Shown here: piece after piece, positions 1 through 9,039 of the stretch
Layout of the letters: each line of letters begins with the position of its first letter
How positions within the stretch are numbered: position 1 is the first letter of the stretch
Assembly: GCF_020829625.1 (NCBI RefSeq)
Contig: NZ_JAIVFX010000014.1
Coordinates: 62,001 to 126,000 of the forward strand
DNA: 64,000 nucleotides
From: Nostoc sp. XA010
GTDB lineage: Bacteria; Cyanobacteriota; Cyanobacteriia; Cyanobacteriales; Nostocaceae
Direction of reading: 5' to 3'
Position numbers and translations under genes: made by a program
The notes under the pieces: generated by a model
Told to the model about the DNA's origin: nothing
Database searches by the model: none
The model's input: the letters and a program-made list of their open reading frames with translations, nothing else

Positions 1-791
1 CAGGAATGATAAACTTGGTAAAAACGCGTAATAGCGTCGCAAGCCACATCCACGTTATCTGTCACTGTGTAAAGACTGGGGTCTTCAGGACTGACAAGAC
101 CATTTTGCACTAGTTGCTTATCAACATATTCGCTCCAAGACCGCCAGTAATCACCACCAGGGCGATCAATTAAAACTAGAGGTACAGGGCCAAATTTGCC
201 AGTTTGGCTTAATGTCATGCATTCAAAAGCTTCATCTTGAGTACCAAAGCCTCCCGGAAACAAGGCTACAGCATCACTTTCTTTCAGGAGAAACAGCTTG
301 CGGGTAAAGAAATATTTGAAGTGAACTAGCTTAGGATCACCTTCTATAAACGGGTTCGCTTCCTGTTCAAAGGGTAACTGAATGTTTAATCCAAAAGAAT
401 TTTCTCGCCCAGCCCCTTCGTGACCCGCCTGCATGATTCCACCGCCACCGCCGGTCATCACCATAAATCCTAGTTGAGAAACAGCGCGAGCAAACTCAAG
501 CGCCATTTGGTAATCTGGCGTATCTGGCGCTAGACGAGCAGAACCAAAGATGGTGACTTTGCGAACGTGTCGGTAATCATAGAAAAGCTGAAAACCGCGT
601 TCCATATCTGCTAATGCAGCCGACAAGATTTTCCAATCGAGACGTTCAATTTCGGTATCAGCTAGACGAACAATAGTAGCAAGTGCTTGCTGAATAAATT
701 GCCGATTTTTTAATGTCGGTAAGCGAACGATCAATTCAGCGATATCCGCCTGTAAAGACTCTAATGTGTCAAAAGACGCAGATGAGGTCAT
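1..791 (-). CDS. LOG-family Rossmann-fold protein (3' end outside window)
   Basis: I read this frame directly; it starts at ATG 791 and leaves the window on the left, so only about 263 N-terminal residues are seen. It carries the two signatures of the LOG/TIGR00730 family: a glycine-rich nucleotide-binding stretch (MTGGGGGIMQAGHEGA) and the PGGFGTQDE motif. Family members studied biochemically cleave cytokinin riboside 5'-monophosphate or related nucleotides, and older annotations as lysine decarboxylase are unsupported. An N-terminal helical extension of about 75 residues precedes the Rossmann core, as in the longer cyanobacterial members. The substrate in this organism is unknown. Confidence 0.85.
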   Translation of the reverse strand, partial: MTSSASFDTLESLQADIAELIVRLPTLKNRQFIQQALATIVRLADTEIERLDWKILSAALADMERGFQLFYDYRHVRKVTIFGSARLAPDTPDYQMALEFARAVSQLGFMVMTGGGGGIMQAGHEGAGRENSFGLNIQLPFEQEANPFIEGDPKLVHFKYFFTRKLFLLKESDAVALFPGGFGTQDEAFECMTLSQTGKFGPVPLVLIDRPGGDYWRSWSEYVDKQLVQNGLVSPEDPSLYTVTDNVDVACDAITRFYQVYHS

Positions 792-940
792 GAGAACTGC
801 TGCAACAATGGCACTATATTTTACGTGAACTACTCACACTCTAGCAAGCGGGAACAGGCTTCTGATGTACACTTAGCATACTCAGAACTGATTTTGAGGT
901 AGTATTGGTCATTACTCAAGCTGAGATCGCCATCTTTTGA

Positions 941-1045
941 GATTAGAACTCGGAAACTCGGGTTCGGAACTTGAAAGTTGGTGTTCGGAACTCGGAAGTT
1001 GGTGTTCGGAACTCGGAAGTTGCTGTTTAAAACTTGGGTTTTACT
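941..1045. repeat. 21-bp tandem repeat array, about 5 units
   Basis: Three good units and two degenerate flanking ones follow each other with a 21-bp period. The core unit is GTTCGGAACTCGGAAGTTGG plus one base, and each carries the short palindrome GTTC-G-GAAC. Because 21 is a multiple of three, the minus strand stays open for 77 codons (830-1063) and would encode repeated NFRVPNT heptads. I do not call that frame a gene: it has no recognisable domain and its openness follows from the repeat. Two other arrays of the same period lie at 22708 and 60069. Confidence 0.8.
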
Positions 1046-1064
1046 GTTAGCTAACCCCGTCATC

Positions 1065-2933
1065 TCAATTTAACCCCAGTTCTTCCTTCAACGCCTCCGG
1101 CACATTAACTGCTGTCTCTAATCCCCGCACACCATCCCACTGCTGCTTTTTACCCCAGGTCATCTTTTCCATATTGGCATCGCTGAGGTCAGCACCACCG
1201 AGAATGGCATAACTTAGGTTACTGTGGCTGAGATCCGCACCATTGAGGATAGCACCACTGAGGTTACTGCCACTGAGGTTAGCATTGTTAAGGTTGGCAT
1301 AACTGAAGTCTGTACCGAAAAGGATAGCGTCGGTGAGGTCGGCACCACTGAGGTCGGCTTCGCTAAGAATCACCCCACTGAGGTCGGCTTCGTTGAGGAT
1401 TACCCGGCTCAGGTCTACACCACTGAGGTCTGCTCCTAAGAACATTGCACCGTTGAGTCTGGCGTCGTTAAGCTTGGCGCCGTTAAGTTTGGCATAGCTG
1501 AGGTCAGCAGCGATGAGGATAGCATCACTAAGGTTGGTACTGAAAAGAATTGTGTCGCTAAGGTTAGTACCGTTAAGGATGGCGTGACTCAAATCAGCAC
1601 CACTGAGGTCGGCACGACAGAGGTCAGCATGGTTAAGGTTGGTACTGCGGAGGTTGGCTTCACTCAGATTCGCACCGAAAAGGATAGCGTTACTTAGGTC
1701 GGCATGGCTAAAGTTAGTGCTGCTGAGGTCGGCGCGGTTGAGGTCGGCGCGGCTGAGGTCGGCGCGGTTGAGGTTGGTGCTGCTAAGGTCGGCGCGGTTG
1801 AGGTCGGCGCGGCTAAGGTTGGCACAAATAAGGTTTGCACCACTAAGGTTAGTGCTACTGAGGTCGGCACCAGTCAGGTTTGCACCGCTAAGGTTGGCAC
1901 CACTCAGGTTGGCATCGCCGAGGTTAGCACCGCTAAGGTTAGCACCACTAAAGTTTACGCCAGTTAAGTTGGCATCGCCAAGATAAGCAAGGCTGAGGTC
2001 AGCACCCCTAAAGTCTGCCCCAGTCAGGTTGGCATCGCCCAGGTAAGCACCCTTAAAGTTGCCGCCTCTGAGAAATTGCCCGACTATACTGCTAAAATTG
2101 CCGATTTCCAGGGCATCGCTATAGTTGATGACCCGGAGCAGTTGGGATGTGAAAAAATTGTCTGTGTCTGGTTGAGCAGATGGATAGAAGGTGATTTTTT
2201 GTTTGAGTTGATCTCGCTCTTGGGCGTAGCGGTGTAACTCTAACAGTAAAATTAGTACGTTTAGCCCTGTATATATGTCAACCTGTCTCAGCCCGATCGC
2301 AATATTTTGCGCCGCTAGCTTTAACATTGTTTTCTGAGGTAGGTTATCATCTGGTGTCCTATCGATAAATTCTCCCTGACACCAGCGATGATAAAAATCT
2401 TCTAGCCGCCAAAAAAGCAGTTCTGGGCGAATTTTTTGACCAACAACTAATTCCATCAGTTGGTTGACTATTTCTGGTTTTAACGCTCCATTGCCCAGTA
2501 AATCATAAATCTCTTCATGCATCTGGCGATCGCACACTCTAAAGCAGAACGCAGAAGGTAGTGTGTCTGATGTCCCATCGCCGATCTTATAAGTCAAACC
2601 ACTCTTTGATATTGTCCATTTTTCTAAGCTTTCTTGCAATCTTTGAGACCATAAATCTTCCTGTAAATTATCTTGAGCAAATTTAACACTTTTATAAGGT
2701 TCTTTAATACTTTTTCCTAGAGGTAAAACTGCTTCGGTTTTTACAGATGTGGTCTTTGGCATCTCTTCTAACCTTATATCCCTCACATAATTTCTCAGCA
2801 GTTGCCAAACTTGAGATAAATATGTTGACATTTCTGTGTCCGTTGTTACATTTAAATTACTGTTTTGAGAATTCTGAATTAAAAATTTCTTTATGCTAGT
2901 TTCCTTGCCATTGCCAAAAATTAATAGTATCAA
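1065..2933 (-). CDS. Pentapeptide-repeat protein with NACHT-type helical N-terminal part
   Basis: A 622-residue protein. Residues about 285-590 are an almost unbroken run of A(D/N)LxG pentapeptides (ANLSGANLSGANL type), which fold as a right-handed quadrilateral beta-helix. The first 285 residues are helical, without a P-loop, and resemble the stretch that precedes the repeats in cyanobacterial NACHT-pentapeptide proteins. The C-terminus (WDGVRGLETA, then PEALKEELGLN) also matches that family as I remember it. It may therefore be a shortened relative that lost the NTPase domain. There is no signal peptide. Function is unknown; pentapeptide solenoids usually serve as binding scaffolds. The several plus-strand open frames across the repeats are codon shadows. 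Confidence 0.8.
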   Translation of the reverse strand: MILLIFGNGKETSIKKFLIQNSQNSNLNVTTDTEMSTYLSQVWQLLRNYVRDIRLEEMPKTTSVKTEAVLPLGKSIKEPYKSVKFAQDNLQEDLWSQRLQESLEKWTISKSGLTYKIGDGTSDTLPSAFCFRVCDRQMHEEIYDLLGNGALKPEIVNQLMELVVGQKIRPELLFWRLEDFYHRWCQGEFIDRTPDDNLPQKTMLKLAAQNIAIGLRQVDIYTGLNVLILLLELHRYAQERDQLKQKITFYPSAQPDTDNFFTSQLLRVINYSDALEIGNFSSIVGQFLRGGNFKGAYLGDANLTGADFRGADLSLAYLGDANLTGVNFSGANLSGANLGDANLSGANLSGANLTGADLSSTNLSGANLICANLSRADLNRADLSSTNLNRADLSRADLNRADLSSTNFSHADLSNAILFGANLSEANLRSTNLNHADLCRADLSGADLSHAILNGTNLSDTILFSTNLSDAILIAADLSYAKLNGAKLNDARLNGAMFLGADLSGVDLSRVILNEADLSGVILSEADLSGADLTDAILFGTDFSYANLNNANLSGSNLSGAILNGADLSHSNLSYAILGGADLSDANMEKMTWGKKQQWDGVRGLETAVNVPEALKEELGLN

Positions 2934-3367
2934 TAAATACTACACGAAAAATCTCATGGGTTGACGATATCTCCGATGGGTTACACCAAGTTCGTGGTGT
3001 TCCTGGAGGGCGGCTTCTCGCTAACCCGTCGTAACCTCAAGCTTCTCCTCTTGATAAAATAAAGTGTGCTCAGAAAAAATCTTTCAAAAATCAAGTAATT
3101 TTCCGCCTTTAGCTAATTTGCTATGCTTTTTTCCCACAATATTTACTAGTCTGATGTAAAAATAATATTTACTGTTTGTGAGAGTTGCAATTGTTAGAAA
3201 AAATCCCACTGTATAACAGCGTGAACATTGCGGAAAAATGGCAACTAAAATTGAAGTATAACTTTACTTCTTGATCTAAAGCATCTAAGAGAACCGGCAA
3301 AAAGCAGCCTATATAGCTTTGCAAAAGTTAAAAATTAACTACGAAATAACTATCGGGGATACAGGGG
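2934..3367. other. Intergenic region between divergent genes
   Basis: This 434-bp gap separates the divergent pentapeptide and metalloprotease genes and so should hold both promoters. It is AT-rich, especially 3100-3367. I see no coding frame, RNA gene or clear inverted repeat. Confidence 0.5.
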
Positions 3368-6300
3368 ATGAAGAACAGATTAACTTTTTATATAATTTTG
3401 TTACATAGTTTGTTTTTAGGAATAGCAACGGCTAGTGCTAAGTCACCGTCTGTTAACATTGATACATTGTCAGCCAACCAGAAGGCTGTGAGGGTTGTAG
3501 AAGCCGTAGTTACAGCTAAAAGTGGAGAGAAATCCAATAGTCAGTTAACAAGAGAAACTTCTTCAACTAAAACCTCAACTTTATCGCTAAATAATATCAA
3601 TATTCCTCAAGAAAAGAAGCTACCGTCAGGGCAAGTTTGGGTGGTTAACCAGAATAAATACGCACAGCCTCAACCGTTTATTTGGGTAGTAAAAGACCTT
3701 AAAAAAGCAGGACAGCAACCATTCTTGCAAGTTGCAAAACCCGCAGAAAAGCCTAAACCTAGCAAAACACCAGCAAAGGATGATTTAGAGCCATTTGATG
3801 AAGTTATCAAAGATACCCAAAAGTCAGGGGGATTGTTTACTTTATATCGTAATAAAGAAAAGAATAAAATTTATTTAGAAATTAAGCCAGAGCAACTCAA
3901 TAAAAATTACCTAGCTACAGCAACCCTAGAATCGGGTATTGGCGAACGGGGTATTTACAGTGGTATGCCTCTGCAAGATTTTTTGTTTTATTTCCAACGG
4001 GTAGATGATAAATTAAACTTTGTGATCCGCAATGTTAATTTTCGCACTCGTGAGGGAGATCCGCAGGCGCGATCGCTAACTCGGTCTTTTAGTGATTCTG
4101 TTCTCTACAGCATTTCTCTTAAAAGTATTCATCCAGAACGCAAAACTCTTCTTATCGACTTAGGAGATTTGCTACTGACAGATTTAGGTGGATTATCTGC
4201 AAGTTTAGGAGTCCCAGCAACCACAGACCAATCTTATTTTGGTACTGCTAAAGCTTTTCCCCAAAACTTAGAAATTGAGTCAGTTTTAAATTTTTCTGGT
4301 GACGGTAAGGGTGACAGTGAAGCGGCAAGCTTTGCGTCGTTAGCTGATAACCGTGGTTATACCTTGCGCGTCCACTACAGTCTTTCCCAACTACCTGATA
4401 AAGATTATCGCCCGCGCCTTGCTGACGATCGCATCGGTTATTTCATCACCGCCTACCAAGATTTATCGAAAGACGATCGCGGCGATTCTTTTGTCCGCTA
4501 TATCAATCGCTGGCATTTGGAAAAACAAGACCCGAAAGCAGCTATTTCTCCACCCAAAAAACCGATTGTCTTTTGGATTGATAACGCTGTGCCTGTAGAG
4601 TACCGCGATGCTATGAAAGAAGGCGTTTTAATGTGGAACAAAGCCTTTCTCAAAGCTGGATTCAAGGATGCAATTGAAGTCCGCCAAATGCCGGATGATG
4701 CCACATGGGACCCAGGAGATATTCGCTACAACACGATTCGCTGGATCAACACAGTCGATGGTTACTTTGCACTGGGACCATCTCGCGTTAACCCATTGAC
4801 TGGAGAAATTTTGGATGCAGATATTCTCGTAGATGCTAGCTTTGTGCGGGCACTTAAGGGTGAATATCGTAAAATCGTCCAACCTAGCCAAACTGGAAAT
4901 CGGACTACTCTATCAGCTTTGATGCAAAATCGTCTACTTTGCGCCAATGGTTTAGATGCAAAAAACAATAATGTGCCCCAGCAGAGGCAAACACAACAAG
5001 GCGTATTAAGCCGTTTATCGAAAATGGCAGGCGAGTACGATTTATGCTATGGGATGGAAGCTGCTAACCAGTTCGCCTTTGGTTCGCTGGCAATGTCACT
5101 GCTACCGGATACCATGGCCACTCCAGACCAGGTGAAAGAATATATCAATCAATATTTACGTTTAATCATCGCTCACGAAGTTGGACATACTCTTGGTTTA
5201 CGCCATAACTTCCGTGGTAGTACACTGCTAGCACCAAACGAGATGAATAATACGGAAATTACCAAAACCAAAGGTCTGACGACTTCGGTGATGGACTATA
5301 TTCCCCCCAATATTGCTCCTCAAGGTACAAAGCAGGGAGATTATTTTCCTAGTATGGTGGGACTTTATGATGAATGGGCGATTAAGTATGGCTACATGCC
5401 AATTCAAACATCAACTCCCATAGCAGAAAAGCCAATTTTGGAAGAAATTGCTGCACAATCTTATAAGCCAGAGTTGAGTTATTCCACAGATGAAGATATG
5501 TATGACCTTGACCCAACTGTTGATGCTTGGGATAACAGTGGCAATGTCCTGCTTTATTCCCAGTGGCAATTGAATAATTCGCGGGTGATGTGGGAACGTC
5601 TCGATAAGCGTTACCCAATGGCTGGTGATAGTTACAGCGATGTAAGTGAACGTTTTAGCACAGTATTGGGTAACTATTTTCAGCAAATATATTACACCAC
5701 AAAATACATTGGTGGACAGTCTTTCTATCGCATCCACCCCAGCGAAATACCCTCTGGAGTTAGCCAACAACGATTACCATTTGAACCAGTACCAGTTGAA
5801 CAACAACGACAGGCTTTAGAAACGCTGCAAAAATATTTATTTGCAGAAGATGCTCTCAGCTTTTCACCAGAACTACTGAATAAATTAGCACCTTCCCGTT
5901 GGCGGCATTGGGGTAGTACTCCGCAAGTTGGTCGTTTGGATTTTCCAATTCATGACTTGGTGCTGTTCATGCAAGGTTCTGTGTTGCGGGATTTACTCTC
6001 AGGCGATCGCCTCTCTCGCCTCAAGGATATTGAACTGAAAACGAAGCCAGGAAATGCACTGAGTCTACCGGAACTATTTGACACTTTGCAATCAGATATC
6101 TGGACAGAAGTAATCAAACCAAAAGGTCAACCAATGAAGATTGCCAGTTTGCGGCGAGGCTTGCAACGGCAATACCTGGATATTTTGACTGGTATGGTGT
6201 TGCGAAAAGAATATGTCCCAGAAGATGCCCGGACTCTGGCATGGTATAAATTAAAACAATTAGATGAGAAACTCAAGGGGGTTAATTCCGAGGATGAATA

Positions 6301-6373
6301 CACCAAAGCGCACTTGTTAGAAACGCGCGATCGGATCGAGAAAGTCTTAAATGCGCCGTTGCAAGCGAATTAA
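3368..6373 (+). CDS. Secreted zinc-dependent metalloprotease (met-zincin, DUF5117/DUF4953 family)
   Basis: A 1001-residue protein with an N-terminal signal peptide (hydrophobic residues 6-22, cut near TASA). A low-complexity linker runs to about residue 140, followed by a DUF5117-like beta domain. The peptidase core contains HEVGHTLGLRHNF at residue 603 onwards, the HExxHxxGxxH zinc motif of metzincins, with a following Met-turn candidate (TTSVMDY). Length and order match the TonB-linked or periplasmic DUF4953 metalloproteases of bacteria and cyanobacteria. It probably acts in the periplasm or outside the cell; the substrate is unknown. ATG 3368 is preceded by a GGGGAT-like ribosome site. A strong palindrome follows the stop codon. 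Confidence 0.85.
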   Translation: MKNRLTFYIILLHSLFLGIATASAKSPSVNIDTLSANQKAVRVVEAVVTAKSGEKSNSQLTRETSSTKTSTLSLNNINIPQEKKLPSGQVWVVNQNKYAQPQPFIWVVKDLKKAGQQPFLQVAKPAEKPKPSKTPAKDDLEPFDEVIKDTQKSGGLFTLYRNKEKNKIYLEIKPEQLNKNYLATATLESGIGERGIYSGMPLQDFLFYFQRVDDKLNFVIRNVNFRTREGDPQARSLTRSFSDSVLYSISLKSIHPERKTLLIDLGDLLLTDLGGLSASLGVPATTDQSYFGTAKAFPQNLEIESVLNFSGDGKGDSEAASFASLADNRGYTLRVHYSLSQLPDKDYRPRLADDRIGYFITAYQDLSKDDRGDSFVRYINRWHLEKQDPKAAISPPKKPIVFWIDNAVPVEYRDAMKEGVLMWNKAFLKAGFKDAIEVRQMPDDATWDPGDIRYNTIRWINTVDGYFALGPSRVNPLTGEILDADILVDASFVRALKGEYRKIVQPSQTGNRTTLSALMQNRLLCANGLDAKNNNVPQQRQTQQGVLSRLSKMAGEYDLCYGMEAANQFAFGSLAMSLLPDTMATPDQVKEYINQYLRLIIAHEVGHTLGLRHNFRGSTLLAPNEMNNTEITKTKGLTTSVMDYIPPNIAPQGTKQGDYFPSMVGLYDEWAIKYGYMPIQTSTPIAEKPILEEIAAQSYKPELSYSTDEDMYDLDPTVDAWDNSGNVLLYSQWQLNNSRVMWERLDKRYPMAGDSYSDVSERFSTVLGNYFQQIYYTTKYIGGQSFYRIHPSEIPSGVSQQRLPFEPVPVEQQRQALETLQKYLFAEDALSFSPELLNKLAPSRWRHWGSTPQVGRLDFPIHDLVLFMQGSVLRDLLSGDRLSRLKDIELKTKPGNALSLPELFDTLQSDIWTEVIKPKGQPMKIASLRRGLQRQYLDILTGMVLRKEYVPEDARTLAWYKLKQLDEKLKGVNSEDEYTKAHLLETRDRIEKVLNAPLQAN

Positions 6374-6382
6374 AAAAATTGT

Positions 6383-6406
6383 AGAGACGCGATTAATCGC
6401 GTCTCT
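6383..6406. terminator. Perfect 24-nt palindrome after the metalloprotease gene
   Basis: AGAGACGCGATT and its exact reverse complement are joined without a loop, 10 bases past the stop codon. It could end transcription, although the T tract behind it is short. This palindrome is also a common dispersed intergenic repeat in Nostoc-type genomes, so termination is an inference. Confidence 0.5.
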
Positions 6407-6455
6407 TTAACAAAAAATATATTTAGAATGCCCATAGAGGCTGAGAAAACAGTTT

Positions 6456-6875
6456 ATGTCAGCTAAAGATAAATTTCACAACATTGTGAAATCGGCATTA
6501 CAAAAGGACGGGTGGCGAATTACTCATGACCCTTTGCTAATTCGCATAGAAAATATTACCGATATGTACATTCATTTGGGAGCAGAAAGAATTATTGCAG
6601 CAGAAAGAGAGGGACAAATAATCGCGGTTGAAGTTAAAAGTTTCATCGGTACTTCAACTATTTCGGAGTTTCATACTGCGGTGGGACAGTTTATTAATTA
6701 TCGATATGCTTTAGAAGAAATAGGTTCTGAGCGAGTTTTGTATTTAGCAGTGCCAATCAATACTTATAACGATTTTTTAAATAAACCATTTATTAAAACT
6801 ATTATCCAGCGCAGTCAAATCAATCTGATAGTTTATGATGTGGAAACGGAGGAAATTATCCGATGGCAGATTTAG
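6456..6875 (+). CDS. xisH: XisH-like protein (PD-(D/E)XK nuclease fold)
   Basis: 139 residues of the XisH family, named for a gene needed for developmental excision of the fdxN element in Anabaena. The sequence shows the family's AKDKFHNIVKSAL opening, the DxYIHLGAER segment and the VEVKSFIG stretch, which fits the E-x-K part of a PD-(D/E)XK nuclease core. It overlaps xisI by 13 bases, so the two are probably translated together. No fdxN element, recombinase gene or element border lies nearby, so a role in excision here is not supported. Solo xisH/xisI pairs are widespread in cyanobacteria and their job is unknown. Confidence 0.9.
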   Translation: MSAKDKFHNIVKSALQKDGWRITHDPLLIRIENITDMYIHLGAERIIAAEREGQIIAVEVKSFIGTSTISEFHTAVGQFINYRYALEEIGSERVLYLAVPINTYNDFLNKPFIKTIIQRSQINLIVYDVETEEIIRWQI

Positions 6876-7198
6876 ATAAATATCGAGAGTGGATTCGGCA
6901 ATTACTTACAGAATATGCTCAACGTGTCTCCTCTAATAATGAAATTGAAGCTCAAACAATTTTTGACGGAGAACAAGACCATTACCAATTGATATATATT
7001 GGTTGGCAAAATAGACATAGGGTTTTTGGCCCTGTGATGCATTTTGATATCAAAAACGGCAAAATTTGGATTCAGTGGAATGGTACAGAAGAGGATGTTG
7101 GTGAGCAATTAGTGGCGATGGGAGTAGCAAAACAAGATATTGTCGTTGGATTTCACCCGCCTTATATCCGGCAGTATACAGATTATGCTGTGGGATAA
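6863..7198 (+). CDS. xisI: XisI-like protein
   Basis: 111 residues matching the XisI family throughout: the MADLDKYREWIRQLL helix, the central YIGWQNRHRVFGPVMHFDI segment and the ending GFHPPYIRQYTDYAVG. XisI is the usual partner of XisH, and the start codon lies inside the end of xisH. The pair's arrangement resembles a toxin-antitoxin or two-subunit operon, but no activity is known for these solo pairs. Confidence 0.9.
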   Translation: MADLDKYREWIRQLLTEYAQRVSSNNEIEAQTIFDGEQDHYQLIYIGWQNRHRVFGPVMHFDIKNGKIWIQWNGTEEDVGEQLVAMGVAKQDIVVGFHPPYIRQYTDYAVG

Positions 7199-7454
7199 AG
7201 ACTAAACTTCGTAATAGGCTACAGCATAAGTGAGGTACAAAACGCAGGAATTAAAATCAGAATATACAGAGTTTCTGCCTCCTGCCTGCTGCCTCAAAAC
7301 CTATAGCTTTGTACTTCATGCAAATCAAAACTGCTGTATCTTGAGTTGATGTGGCAGGATATCGAGGCAGCGCTTGCCAAGTTAGATAAAATTCGTAATC
7401 ACAGCCAAAGAAATTGAAGTTAGTTATAGCAATCATTACCTCAGGATAAAAACT
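7199..7454. other. Intergenic region with heptamer repeat
   Basis: A 256-bp gap. At 7276-7296 there are three heptamers, TGCCTCC, TGCCTGC and TGCCTCA, a short tandemly repeated repetitive (STRR) sequence typical of Nostocales. Nothing else is recognised. Confidence 0.6.
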
Positions 7455-7760
7455 ATGTGGAGCTTAATTATATTTTTACTGATTGTACTGGGCTTCATCG
7501 CTCTCATCAAAGGTGCTACTTCATCTGGTAGAAACAGTTCCCGTAAAAGTCGTAGAAGCAATGGTAACTCTTTTATTAACAGCGACAGTAGTTGGTATGT
7601 TGGTAATACTGGAGGAAATGATTCCAGTAATAGCTATGACTCCAGCAGTAGCAGTAGCAATGATTCTGGCAGCAGCAGTAGCTGTGACTCCAGCAGTAGC
7701 AGTAGCAATGATTCTGGCAGCAGCAGTAGCTGTGATTCTGGCAGCAGCAGTAGCTTTTAG
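7455..7760 (+). CDS. Small membrane-anchored Ser/Asn/Cys-rich protein
   Basis: 101 residues. Residues 3-20 form one hydrophobic helix (SLIIFLLIVLGFIALI), then a basic stretch (SSRKSRRSN), then a tail of almost only Ser with Asn, Asp, Gly and spaced Cys. The tail is built from a 48-bp direct repeat (7644-7691 and 7692-7739), followed by part of a third copy. The layout recalls small cyanobacterial proteins with CGSSSC-like tails, but I know no function. A second frame on the same strand (7483-7764) is also open; the frame chosen has a membrane anchor and an upstream AGGAT element. Confidence 0.6.
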   Translation: MWSLIIFLLIVLGFIALIKGATSSGRNSSRKSRRSNGNSFINSDSSWYVGNTGGNDSSNSYDSSSSSSNDSGSSSSCDSSSSSSNDSGSSSSCDSGSSSSF

Positions 7761-7789
7761 TTAGGTAACAGCTAGTAAGAGAGCGGGTA

Positions 7790-7850
7790 AGATTGGAGGG
7801 TGGCCCCTCCGCACTTCCCTAAGAACCGTGCATGTGGTTTGAGACTATTT
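7790..7850 (-). other. Possible group II intron fragment
   Basis: On the minus strand this stretch reads GCACGGTTCTTAGGGAAG, then a G-rich segment. It resembles a segment seen in cyanobacterial group II introns near the maturase gene. No reverse transcriptase frame and no domain V/VI hairpin is present, so at most this is a relic. The match is from memory. Confidence 0.3.
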
Positions 7851-7876
7851 TCTGGGTGTTTTTTGTCTAAGTTCCA

Positions 7877-8611
7877 CTAACTACTCAATGCCTTTAAGAA
7901 ACGTTGCAAACTCTTAAACACATTGGGCTTTCTCGCAGGTGTCGCATCTGTTGTTATTTGCGGTTGTCCTTTTAAAAGGATGAAATCCAACTCATCACCC
8001 GATGGCCTTTTGGGTAATTCGGCAATTCTTTGATATTCGCCGTTGGTTTCAAGCCAAACTTCCCACTGTCCTGGGTAGGAGCGATACACGGCGGTTTCAT
8101 CGTCTACAGGGCGGAGGTAATAGGCAGATTCAATGGTACTGAGAAAACGATCGCGGATTTTTCTCGCTGTATAACCAATGCCCACAGTTCCAGCATCTTC
8201 TAGGCGGGGATTTAACAAAACTAAAGGGCGATCGCCTATTACTTCACATAACTTTTCTAACTGCGGTACTTCTACGGAAGTGGGCGCGATGAATAAGAAA
8301 ATTTCATCCTCTGGTTGAATTTTTGTCTGCAAAGAAGCAGCCCTTCCCGTACCAATATCCAAAATTTGAAATGGTGCATCACCCCAATCGCGTCGGGCTA
8401 AAGCCGCAGCACCAGCGTCAGCAAAGAAAATCTTCAAACGGGAATCATATTCTGTAAAGAGTGGCAGAAATTGTTCCGCTACCGGCATAAACTTGAGTTC
8501 TGGGAACAGGAACTCAACTTGTATGCGAGTACAGCCATCTGCAAGGGCAGCTTGGACGGCTACACGAGATTGGGCGATCGCATCTTCAAGACTATTGGGA
8601 AGTTCACTCAT
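7877..8611 (-). CDS. DUF1995 family protein
   Basis: 244 residues. The opening (MSELPNSLEDAIAQS), the central LVLLNPRLED and the AYYLRPVDDETAVYRSYPG segment fit DUF1995, a family shared by cyanobacteria and plastids. The plant relative LPA3 helps photosystem II assembly, so a role around photosystem II is possible but not shown. It is soluble with no membrane helix. The start is the first ATG, with a purine-poor leader; no neighbour suggests an operon. Confidence 0.75.
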   Translation of the reverse strand: MSELPNSLEDAIAQSRVAVQAALADGCTRIQVEFLFPELKFMPVAEQFLPLFTEYDSRLKIFFADAGAAALARRDWGDAPFQILDIGTGRAASLQTKIQPEDEIFLFIAPTSVEVPQLEKLCEVIGDRPLVLLNPRLEDAGTVGIGYTARKIRDRFLSTIESAYYLRPVDDETAVYRSYPGQWEVWLETNGEYQRIAELPKRPSGDELDFILLKGQPQITTDATPARKPNVFKSLQRFLKALSS

Positions 8612-9039
8612 AGTTTATTATGTGGGTTTAGCATTACTCCCATTGTTCCAGTATTAGCTCTGATTGAGTAGGCAGGCGATGATGATCAGCCGCAGGATAT
8701 AAAGGTTCTAATGGGCGTTGGGTTTTGCGTAAGCGTAGCCCGTTGTAGACATCGCCTCTGATATCATATCTGCTCGATTACTTATTCAACCCGGAGAACC
8801 CCACCCCGCCAAAGCTATGCTTTGTCTGCTCCACCGAAGAGCGGGGAGGGGTTGGGGGTAGGGTTCTTTATTGACTTACGAGAGCGGCAATCTAGCTGAA
8901 ATGCTTACTACAGTGGCGAATCTAACATTGTGTGCAAACCCTAACTTGAAGGTTATCTATAGACAGGTTCAGGATTGATGTTGTCTGTTGGTATTGATAT
9001 GGGAATCTTAATAATAAAGTATTAATATCAGCGTCTTTT
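8612..9039. other. Intergenic region with two dispersed repeats
   Basis: This 428-bp gap has no convincing gene. At 8727-8741 lies GCGTAAGCGTAGCCC, one copy of a family also seen at 9798, 54018 and 59471. At 8772-8826 lies a longer repeat (GCTCGATTACTTATTCAACC, then a C-rich part) whose inverted copy is at 60844-60900. The promoter of the cold-shock gene should lie in the AT-rich last 100 bases. Confidence 0.65.

Noticed and set aside
830..1063. 77-residue minus-strand protein
   Set aside because: Half of it is 21-bp repeat and the rest has no recognisable domain or good start context; the open frame follows from the repeat period.
1224..1986. Plus-strand open frames over the pentapeptide gene
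   Set aside because: They are codon shadows of the repeats, with low-complexity products such as RLRSARLRSA.
6456..7198. fdxN-element border or excision locus
   Set aside because: XisH/XisI alone are not enough; there is no XisF/XisA-type recombinase and no direct-repeat border or nif gene nearby.
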